DNA of 64,000 bases from Collybiopsis luxurians FD-317 M1 (lineage: Eukaryota; Basidiomycota; Agaricomycetes; Agaricales; Omphalotaceae), in contig KN834776.1 in the NCBI GenBank assembly GCA_000827265.1, positions 68,138 to 132,137 on the forward strand, given 5' to 3'. The notes beneath the pieces were generated by a model. That model was not told the origin of the DNA and did no database searches. It saw nothing but the letters and a program-made list of their open reading frames with translations. Positions 54,920 through 64,000 of this stretch are shown one piece after another (within the stretch, counting starts at the first letter, position 1; the number at the start of each line of letters is the position of its first letter). The position numbers and the translations under genes were made by a program.

Positions 54920-57290
54920 CCAGCTTAGAGGGAAAATGAAAAGAAAAGGGATGAGAGAGAAGCCTTCGCTGTGGAAGGGAAAGGGAGTATTTGTTAGAAA
55001 AGCACTAGCACAGGCCAGACTGCTATCTTATCAGTTCTTTTTCTCGAAGCTTACACGCGATAGCTTCTAGAGCCTGGAACACCATCCAATCTCTTCCGCT
55101 CAAGACATTAGGTTATCCATAGCGCCGTCCTTCAACGGCAATCCCCGACTCTCGCGATAAATGCATATATAAAATTACAGGTTTGCTCGTTTACTGTAGT
55201 TAATACAATGTTTGAAGTTACACAAGCCATCAAGTGTCCATCTGTACATGTTATCATTGTCTGTGGGACAGTTACATCGATCAGTTAAGGTCAATTTGGC
55301 AGTAGAGTCGTCATTAAGAGATCTCCAAGCTGCTGAACATGAGTCGAGCGAATGGTAAGATGGATTGTTAATAGTTGATATTTCGGTATCTAGGGGATCA
55401 ATGGTCATGGAAGGAAGTAGATCCACGCCATCGCGAGAGAGGTATTGTCACTGGAGAATTTGTTTGTAATAGGGAAGGCGAATCGCAGTAGGTGTTATGA
55501 AACAGCAAACACTACCAATGTCGTAACTGCAGATCCAAATTCATTATCAAATTGCAAAGATGCAGATCAATAATTGCTGGGTACTGGACATTCTGCACGA
55601 ATGGATAATACATCAGCAAACAAACATTCACTAAATTTGACCATACGACGATGTAAAGCATTGGCCGCATCTGCTTTATTCATCCAACTATTCTCTCTCT
55701 GAATGCTTGATAGTGGAAGCTCCAACAGCCTGTGTCCTAAAGAACCAATAAAATGGGGCGAAAGCCAAGGCAGAGCAGATCCACACAATGTATTGAATAT
55801 TTCACCAAGAGAGTTCATATTGTTTTATAAAATGTGATGGCATGTATTGGAAAATATTGCAAATAAAATAACACCTTCTGGTATGAACCGTCGATGGAGG
55901 TCTTATGCTGCTCGCTGCTCAAGGTGGAACTGGAAGCGAAAGACAAGGAGCAAATTAAGATCCGGATGAATATATAATCCGTGGTAAGCCTAGCGAAGCC
56001 AGCTTACCGGAGGATAAGGCAAGGGTGCCATTTATGCGCCGGCATCTCTCTCTGCCTTCCACCCTCATCGCTGCCCCAAGCAGTCGCGTTTCGGAAGAAA
56101 ATCCCGACCGTCCCGTCCCTCTATATCAAGCATCCAACTATCAGCCGGGACGTTCCAGGCTCGTCTTAGCGCGGTAACACAATTCCATTTTTACTTTCAG
56201 TCAGCAGCTGCCCACCCGCGCGGGGACAAGCCCCAGCCAAAACCCCTCGAAGCTAGGATTTGACATAGTCCTTCACAGGACTCTGCCTTTCCTCTCTCCT
56301 CTTTCCCATTTCCACGAAGGAGCACTGCCTTATCGCTCAAATCACATGAATATATCACAAGACAGCGGCGTGAGAAAATATTTCCTTTGAGTGTAATTTT
56401 CGTACTTTTCAGTCTTGATCGCTGCAGACAAGACCCTCCTCTCTTTGAGAGTCGGGGACCAGCCGTATGTCAAAATAATCGCGCTAGGAGTGGCTTTCCG
56501 AGACATTTTGAAGCTCTCAAATAAAACCGAACAAGCCTACAATGTGTATATCCGGGCATTAGACCTCTTACGACCAGATAATGTCAAGGATACACTCACA
56601 GGGCCTGAACGTCTACGCGCCGTCGCCCTGTCCTAGGCAAACTCGCTGCCAAATTGAATTGACCCAAGGTAGGGAAAGAAAAGTCGCTCTTCTGGGCCAT
56701 GGAGGAGCTGCTCAGGATTGTAAAAAGCTCAAGTATCTCGTCGTCGTCAGATTCAGGTAGTACTGGATGCGGCGGCGAAGATGTCAATTATCATACTCAA
56801 GGACGCACTAACCTCCCTTTGCTTCCTCGACCTTCATGGGTGAATAAAACCGATGTCGGAGCACCGTTGGAAGCACTTGGAGCGTTTCACGCACAAGCAG
56901 GACGCCTTGAGTACGTTTCTCCATCCACATTCCTTTTTTTCTCTCTTCAAATACTGATTGACACCCCGAAAACCCTTAAGCTTGCGATGGCTCTGTACCT
57001 CAACGCCACATCCCTCCTCATCCCTCCCACTCCGAAAAAGTCTTTGGTAGAGGACCGACGTCGTAGTAAGCGTTATCTCTATTCTAAAACTCTCATTGCT
57101 AATCCTTTTAACCCTTGATTCATTTCCCTTCCCACTTGATACCATAGACCTACAACCCACGACCAACCTCTCTGAACTCATCATGCGCAGGGCTCCCACC
57201 CCGCAAACACTCCAGGAGTCATCGAGGGCTTTGCATCGGATTAATATGGAACGGAAACAAGAGAAAGAGAAGGAGTAGGGCAAGTCATGA
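54920..57290 (+). pseudogene. TPR-family protein, pseudogene copy 2, interrupted
   Basis: A left fragment at 55030-55105 (CTCGAAGCTTACACGCGATA...) matches 30955-31020 and 60965-61030. After about 1.1 kb of other sequence the gene resumes at 56415: LLSLRVGDQPYVKIIALGVA (56424-56483), YIRALDLLRPDNVKDTLTGP, a frameshift near 56636, then NLPLLPRPSWVNKTDVGAPL (about 56808-56870), ALYLNATSLLIPPTPKKSLV (about 56986-57045) and LMTNLSELIMR-type sequence near 57170. It ends in the fused tail SRALHRIN (57220-57243). Stops at 56634 and several indels make it non-functional. Confidence 0.72.
55110..56200. other. Insert of unknown origin within TPR copy 2
   Basis: Present only in this copy of the TPR gene. 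Contains a minus-strand open frame at 55567-55818 (83 aa, starts MNSLGEIFNTLCGSALPWLS, with NSWMNKADAANALHRRMVKF), another at 55175-55426, and none with a recognised motif. No terminal repeats or target duplication identified. Confidence 0.35.
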
Positions 57291-57299
57291 ATATCATGA

Positions 57300-58265
57300 G
57301 TTGGGCTCCTTTTCGTATTCGAACAGAACGACAGTTCCATTTTGGTAAATGTCCAAATATACGGTATATAAAGCTTGCACAGTCGTTACCGTTTACGAGT
57401 GACTCTAGTCAAGTTATCCGACGAGGACTTGTGCTTTGTTCCTTGTGAATTATGTGGCCCTAGGGCCTGTGGGGTACAATTAACCCAAGGTCGAGCTAGT
57501 GACTAGACCGAACTCGGACTCGAAGCTGAGTGTTGAGCTGCGATTCATCTAGCCGTCATCACTCCAAACGAAATGCACTATGTACTACTGAGACCTGTAG
57601 CGCAGCTACAAACGAGCAAGGCACACAGGGAGGCTCCTACCATCTTACGATACTGTATGATATACATTCAAAACCGATTTCTCATAAATTTTCTCCCAGT
57701 CTTCCAGTCCTGGCCCTAGCCAACCCTTGATCATGAGCCAGTAGGTTTCTCCATTACCAGTGTGAAAATCTTTTACATGTCGGACTAGCTACAGACCCCG
57801 ATAGAGGTGAAAAACCTGGAAAGGATCTGTCAAAGACCAACTTTGTCTTCCGGCATGACTGTTCCGGACACCGTCACTGTTGGAAAATTTCTGCCCGATT
57901 CGTCGGCTATTCGGCTCATTCTTCGGGGGGCGTTTAGAAGCAACAGTCGTCCTAATGCAGTCGAGATACGGTACGTACTGGCCATTAGTAGTTATTAACT
58001 TGATAAATTCTGGTCTGGAAGAGACCTTATAACTCCGTGTGCATACACCCAATAGCCACCTCGAAAGGCCGGGGGATATCCCGCACATGTAGATTAGAGT
58101 GCCATCTGCGGCATGAACTTCCACTGATAAATTCTGTATATGTATTTGTATTTGTTCCCAGTTAAACGTAAACGCAGTAAGTACACGAATCTAAAATTCG
58201 CTACGCCATGAAATTACCTCGTTAACTCTTAAGGACAAAAAAGAACGATCCAAGTAGAATATTCT
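57300..58265. other. Intergenic; no gene recognised
   Basis: No exon chain found. The last 130 bases are likely the 3' UTR of the AA7 oxidase gene. Confidence 0.4.
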
Positions 58266-60276
58266 TTATGGTTCTTGAATCGACGTAGGAAATTGAAATC
58301 TATTCGAAGGATCAACTGAACTTTTCAGAAGCTTCAGACGATCGTAATGTCCTCCATAATATCGTCGTTGCCCTGTATGGATAAGTTTGGTCAAGTCAAT
58401 CGGCAGGCATTACTCTTTGAGCTACAGGAGGGAAAATAGAAACTTACAGTCGGGTAGTCGGTCTTCGATGTAGTTGGGGTAAGCACTGTGTATTTTAAAA
58501 CATAAGAGATAGATGGTTCGTCTACGTGAAATGGAGAAAGGAAAGGAAAGAGACGCACCCCCAATCCCAATCGCCAGGCATATTGGATGTCATACTTGAA
58601 ACCATACCTTCATGTGATAGCGATATGTCAAGTCAGAACTCAAACCTCGATGTTTTTCTAGGAGTACTTACCATCAACGAAGCTGAAACCAGTATCAGGG
58701 TATGGAGGAAGGAGATTTGGGGACGAAGCGTAAGGCTGGAACGTGAACAGCGTATTTCGATGTGCAAAAGCTGTATCGTTCAGCGGGACTTGATTGACTG
58801 CAGAACCCTTCCCTCCATACAACTCGACTTCGACGTGCCAAAACTGCAGTAGGTATTATATACGTCGTGAAATGGTCAATCGTCAGTTTTCCAACCGCCG
58901 CAGAGTTTTGAGATTCTAGACCTACATCAGAACTGTTGAATCCCACTTGCGCAAGATAAGTCACCATCGCCTTCATTGACGCGTTCGTCAGCGGAACATC
59001 CATAGGTGCCATTAACGATTTCGCATAAAATGTATCATTCGTATCAGGCTGAGTAGAAGTGTTCAAATTCCCTACACCAAAAGCAGCCAGAGCCTCGATC
59101 CAGCTGCCTTGTGTTACATTCGTGAAAATCGGGTTGGAGGGTAACGAACTGAAGAAGGGAGCAACTGTATCGTTGAACGATTCGGCTGGACCGAAATAGC
59201 CTCCGAGAAAGGCGAATTGGACCCGACCGTATGAAGAACCTTTAAGGAACCCAATTTCGCCGCCGAAAGTCAAGGGAATGGAACCGTTCAGAGCCCAAGA
59301 TTGAAATGCGATGAAGGCGCTGGTTGCGGTTGGGATATCCATGTCCCAAAGGTATTCAAAGGCTGTTCCAGAAGAAGGAACTGCGAAAGTCTGGAATTCG
59401 AGGGAAGAGACGACTCCGAACGAAGCGGATGATCCCCTTATTCCCTGTGGATTAATTGGTCAGACTGTGTCTCCGGAGGTGCGAGTAAGGAACATTGATA
59501 CCCAAAATAGTTCGGCGTTTGAATCTTCAGAAGCGGTGACGATACTTCCGTTTGCCAACACAACTGTAGCAGACCGAACATTGTCTAGTGTCATACCCCA
59601 CATTCGAGAGGCGAAACCCCAGCCGCCGAAGCCTAGCTGAATCTAAGTTTCCGACAGTATGTCACAGTTCACTATTGCCACACATACCAGAATGACCTCC
59701 GATACCAACGTACGTGCAACGACCGTGAGGGAGCCCTCTTCCAGCCTCATTGAGAGCCAACGCAACATCTCCGAGTCGGTTCCCGGTTTCGATTACTGCA
59801 TTTTTTGTGAGCGGGTCAACTGTGATATTCTTCATCTGGCTTAGATCTACGACGAGTGCTCCATCTGTTCCTCCAAGACCATTGGCAATATAAGAATGCT
59901 ATTAGGCACGAATGGGATGAAAAGAAAATGTAGATACACAGATTTGACACGTACGCCTCCGCTCCTCGCGACAATCCTGAGGTTTTGCTCTGCGCCAGCT
60001 TTGACTACGGAAGAGATCTGTTGAACATTGATTGGATATGTGATGACGATTGGTGCAACAGTATACCGTAAATTGTCTATCGGACATGAGCACGTTGACG
60101 AATGAAAATAAATGCTAGAAATTCATACACGCCGTACTGGCCGCACTATAACCAGTATCGTTTTGAAACAACGCTGTAATATTCTGAGCTATGAGGTGTT
60201 TCCGAAGTTCGGTCGTGTTTTGAGCCCAGGTTGGAGCAAACCAAGGCAGAAAAAGTAAACCGAGTCCTAACCGCAT
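58266..60276 (-). CDS. Secreted AA7 / berberine-bridge-type FAD oxidase
   Basis: Oxidises carbohydrates or other alcohol groups with O2, giving H2O2, by family (glucooligosaccharide-oxidase-like); substrate unknown. Nine minus-strand exons: 60276-60138, 60076-59955, 59898-59688, 59632-59502, 59444-58926, 58843-58672, 58607-58559, 58485-58448, 58372-58266; 1,488 nt in frame, 495 aa, normal length. Start: MRLGLGLLFLPWFAPTWAQ, a signal peptide; an ATG 14 codons upstream (60318) would spoil it. FAD domain: VARSGGHSY (His88) and HGRCTYVGIGGHS (Cys148), the pair used for bicovalent FAD attachment; FGGWGFASRMWGMTLDNV; FWGIRGSSASFG. C-terminal BBE motif NRFQFPTS. The sites at 88 and 148 argue that it is active. 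Intact parent-like copy of the pseudogenes at 30.2 and 50.6 kb. It lies head to head with the TPR copy to its right. Confidence 0.95.
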
Positions 60277-60559
60277 GGGTGTTGCGGGTAAAATGGAGCA
60301 AAGGAGTGAACCGAGCACCTCGAACTCTTTTATATGTGATGCGTAATGATGCCTTTACCAATTGTGATATTGTTAGCACAAGGGGGGCATCAAGAACACA
60401 TCTTCACGAAATATTACAAGTCAGTTGCGGACCAGCTCAACTTAGGATATCCAGGAAAACTTGCTACCTTTCTGAGAGAGATTGCGCGACTTGCAGGTTC
60501 TACAAGTTCTAAAGGTCGCGGTGGGTGAGCAACCACGGTAAATCCGAGTCCGATGAACG

Positions 60560-61960
60560 GGCCTATTACGGACCGATGGCTGTCTCGCTCAGAAATTTCA
60601 GTCTGTGCACTGTCTCTGCCCTTTCATCGTTGCGAAGAAAAGCTACCGATTGGTTCAATCAATGAGTATTTGCTCCCAGTCATGTGTTACGCCAAAGATC
60701 TTCATTGGGATCCACTAGAAATTACAATATCTTGAATCAAGTTGCATCCGAACAGCAGAGAAAATTAATCTCTCCTTGGTGTTGCATTCTTGGTCGCTGG
60801 CAACGTCAGGAATTCTTCGTGTTATACCAAACTTCAACACACTATGGCCGCCAGAATATAAGGCGAACTTAGAGACGTAGTCCGAGCCAAATAAAAAAGT
60901 GACCTTGAGCTCAGTGAACGGCCCGTTCACCATTACCATAGGTATATCAGAAATTCGAAAATGCTTTCCTCGAAACTTACACGCGACAGCTTCTAGGGCA
61001 TGGAACACCATCCAATTTCTTCCGCTCGAAACTTAAATTCTCAGCCTTATCTCAAGATGACTGCGCTGGCGGTGGCCTTCGGAGACATTTTGGAACTCAA
61101 GATGGAGTAAGAGAAGTGGTTCGTTCAGGCTGTGGAGCCATTGCTCAGGATGGTGAGGAGCTCTACTTCTTCGTCATCAGATTCAAGTGGTATTGAGGGC
61201 AGCGAAGATATGGATTAGCATACCCAAGGGGCAGATCCGAGTCAATCTTCCTTTGCTTCCTTTACCCTCATCAGTGAACAAAATATATCGGAGCGCTGGT
61301 AAAAGCACTCAAGCAGGACGTCTCGAGTCTGCTCATCTATGTTCTGTGCATTCCCTGAGATACCGACCCCCAAAATTCAAGTTTTGTGATACCTCTGTAC
61401 CTCGAAGCTATTTTCCTGCTCATCCCTCCTGCCGCAAAAAAGGCCTCGGTAGAGGACCCACGTGGAGGTCAGTGTTACCGGACTTCATTGAAACTTATTC
61501 CTCATCAAATCCTTTCATTCTCGATAATACAGACGCGCAACTAATGACCGACCTCTCCGAACTCGTAATGCGCGGAACGCAAACCCCGCAAACCCTTCAT
61601 CAATCAGAAGCCTGGGCATCCCAAGCGATTGCTGTGAAGATGAAGGCTCGCGGAGAAGCCTATAAATCCCTTGATGTGTGCGAAGAGATCCATGCTGCTG
61701 CATTGTACGACGTCACGACGTTCCGAGATGTCAGTGAACTGGTGGATCCTTTTGCGTACACATCGCTGACTCTATTCTTTGCTATCTGTGACGCAGATGG
61801 CAGGAAACAAGAAATCGGTAAGAGATCTATTCCGGAATTGGCTGGATCAAGCTAGGTCGATAGCTATGACAGAGGGCATTGTGGAGTCTTCGAAAGCTTG
61901 GCATTGGATAGATCTGGGGCGGAAGTAGGAGAAGGAGTTGCAGTCGTCTAAAGAGAAGCC
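60560..61960 (+). pseudogene. TPR-family protein, pseudogene copy 3
   Basis: Anchor-exon homology at 60735-60900 (with CACTATGGCCGCCAGAATAT, as at 30834), then an exon stub EILELKM ending in a stop near 61108, then SSDSS and INLPLLPLPS-type sequence with deletions. The 3' end is well kept: LMTDLSELVMRGTQTPQTLH, EAWASQAIAVKMKARGEAYK, CEEIHAAALYDVTTFRD (61540-61730), then after a 60-70-nt intron LDQARSIAMTEGIVESSKA (about 61845-61900). The in-frame stops and the deleted middle (e.g. KIYRSAGKSTQAGR) indicate a pseudogene whose 3' half decayed last or was replaced recently. Confidence 0.72.
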
Positions 61961-64000
61961 ATGAATTATGTAGCGATGGCTTCGCCTTGCGAACGGTTCC
62001 AGTTCAAGATGTAGAAGCTCTGGTTCAGACCGAGAGTTAAAGTCACTGGGACAGGTACGATCATACTTGGAAGTGTTAGCTGGACGCGCGGAATGAGGCT
62101 TCAAGTGCGTACTTAAGGTTGGACTGATCAGTCTAAGGCTGATATATCACCCCACTGCTAGGGGTAGAGTCTGGTCTGTACCAGCGGATATCTCGATGAA
62201 CTCGGGAGCAGCTGCCGCTATCGTGGGCTCGAACGATGGCTTCCCTTGCCATTTACCGTTCTGAGCTGGGAAACTGGGAAAGACTCCGTGCCTTCCGAGT
62301 CCTGTAGGCATGATGAACAGCGAAAGAGGTGCACGTTCACAAGCGATGAAACTCCGGAGCCTAGTGACTGTGCTTGGAGAGGAGTCTTCCTCTGACTTTA
62401 CACCTCTGTTTCCCCGGTAGACAAGACTCAGAGCTGTATTGGGACGGGCTGCAACAAGCTAGGGAAATATGAATGACAAAAGGTATCGTACAGACTTGAA
62501 AAGCAGGAGCAGGAGAAGTCCGAGGATTAATTTTTAAGTCGGATGTGATGACGGTGTGCAATCGGAAAACTCAGATCGATTGGTTTGTTATTCGTCGTAC
62601 ATTGGACAAATTTTGTCAGCCAACCTGTGAGTAGATTGTGCGCGACCTCGCCTAACTCGATCCATCCTTCACTGTGACCGCTAGGATACTACAGAATTTG
62701 AACCAGGTCATCAGCCTGAACCTAAACTTGCTTGACCCATTCGCTCAACGCTGCCGCTGGTTACCCGGACAGGTTGCTCATACTCGAACGGTTCTGAGGG
62801 CTGAGCATCTTGAGATTGAGAGATTTTTTTGTTGTCCACGTCACATTTCTATGTATATGCACTTAAGTGCATACGTATTTGAAGATTGAACTGATTGGTT
62901 CTACATACTGTACATAGAGTGCACGTCAAATCCTAATTTAACGGACTCAAGAATCAAAATTGCGAATCGGGAAAGGGCGGGAGCATGTAGCTACTCGTAT
63001 CTTCCCGCCGGATTGGAAGAATGTTTTGTTCATTGATGAAGAGCTGCGCATTGCGACCTATTACGACGCGTTAAAGAGATTGAATTCTTCAACATGAGTG
63101 GACTGATGGTCTCTAGAGCCCGAAAAGTAGAGTTCTACTTAATTTTGACACCTCCAGCATATCGTGTATCTACAGTTATATACTCAGACTGAAGGTATTC
63201 ACTTGAAGAATTTTGAACCTGGATACCGTGCTGATTGATTTTTCAGTCATTCCAGCTCATTGTTTTCCAAGTAGATTCGGAGAGTTGTATGTATGTATGT
63301 GATTTTCGCGCGGTAACATAACTTATAACCTCCGTGGTTGCCATGATATCCATCACCGACGACGGACGAGGACTGACTATTATTGAAGTAGTTACTATGT
63401 GATCACGTTGGAGAGAAGAAGCACAAAATCTTCAATTCTTCATGCTAACGCGCCTGCAATCGCGGAGGGCCAGGGAGATCGTATGCATCTGGGATGGGAA
63501 TGCTGTTGTGCGACAGTCCGCAAGAGAAGTGAGTGTAGGGACCTCTAGGGACCTCGGCCAAATGTAACTCGAATGTGTGTGTGTGTGCTGGATTGAGCAC
63601 GGATACCATACAGTATCTTGACGGCGGGAAGGGAGACGGTCCACGGAGATGAGAGTTACCTAACTTATCATCCTATTTTGACCCTACCCGACTCTACGTT
63701 CCCTATCGACTCTCCGGAAAAATTTGGGGGGACTTGAGAGGAAAGATAGGAACCTGCTGGCTGTAGACCCCCAAGAGTCCAGATTTGTCTAGACCAGGTT
63801 TGCGCCCTGCCGCATTAGCACCTAAAAAAGTGCCACATACTTACCAAAAACAATCATCCAGCAGCTCGCGACGTCGGTTACGCTCGACTGTATTTTTCCG
63901 GCTAATGCTGGCGGCGATGGTGCAAGATGGCGTAGAAAATGCACAGACATCTACAGTATGGTACCCGTTGGAAGTGAACGATTTCAAAGCTAATTCAGGG
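61961..64000. other. No gene recognised; another TPR-tail remnant at 62440-62540
   Basis: A further copy of the TPR last exon is seen at about 62446-62520 (GGCTGCAACAAGCTAGGGAA.., compare GGCTGGATCAAGCTAGGTCG at 61840). The rest has no supportable gene. A short GT microsatellite is at 63576-63589. Confidence 0.45.

Overview
The window is eukaryotic and most likely from an agaricomycete (mushroom-forming basidiomycete). Real genes are broken by many introns of about 50-60 nt with GT...AG ends. The repertoire is typical of such genomes: NACHT receptors with a fungal Goodbye-type N-terminus, an AA7/berberine-bridge-type FAD oxidase, a secreted M28 aminopeptidase, a MULE transposase of the MULE/SWIM type, solo LTRs, hAT and Tc1/mariner MITEs, and a TTAGGG-like tract. 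I cannot name the species.

Layout. 0.9-5.0 kb: an intact NACHT-ankyrin receptor (NLR1, minus strand). 5.25-6.7 kb: two copies of a TA-flanked MITE. 7.8-8.9 kb: remnants of two unidentified genes (X, Y). 10.2-14.3 kb: a FAD monooxygenase and a kinase-like protein. 15.3-19.0 kb: a WD40-repeat pseudogene split by two TIR transposons. 19.9-24.7 kb: SDH3 (succinate dehydrogenase subunit C), a small secreted protein and an M28 aminopeptidase. 25.9-27.1 kb: a fold-back hAT element. 27.9-29.0 kb: a single-pass membrane protein. 30.2-31.9 kb: AA7 and TPR-gene pseudogenes. 32.2-33.4 kb: second copies of X and Y. 33.9-39.3 kb: a second intact NACHT-ankyrin receptor (NLR2, plus strand). 39.3-52.1 kb: a CpG-poor, transposon-filled stretch with a decayed ERV41 copy, a TIR element carrying telomere-like repeats with a solo LTR nested in it, a MULE with another nested solo LTR, and a truncated AA7 copy fused to an ankyrin remnant. 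52.1-62.5 kb: a second, CpG-retaining ERV41 copy, an intact AA7 oxidase gene and decayed TPR-gene copies. 62.5-64 kb: nothing recognised.

Two large patterns organise the window. First, NLR1 + X + Y (0.9-8.9 kb) and NLR2 + X + Y (32.2-39.3 kb) are arms of an inverted segmental duplication around about 23 kb of ordinary genes. Both receptors remain open over their full modelled length (1,235 and 1,674 aa), but their near-identical 99-nt ankyrin repeats differ in number (about 14 against 27). Second, from the NLR2 3' end to the ERV41 gene there is a direct duplication (39.3-44.0 and 52.1-54.7 kb). The left copy, like the AA7 copy at 50.6-51.75 kb, has CpG replaced by TpG/CpA at many sites, the mark of methylation-linked decay.

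Gene models were built by hand from splice signals, frame continuity and comparison between paralogues inside the window. Family names come from motif recognition, not database searches.
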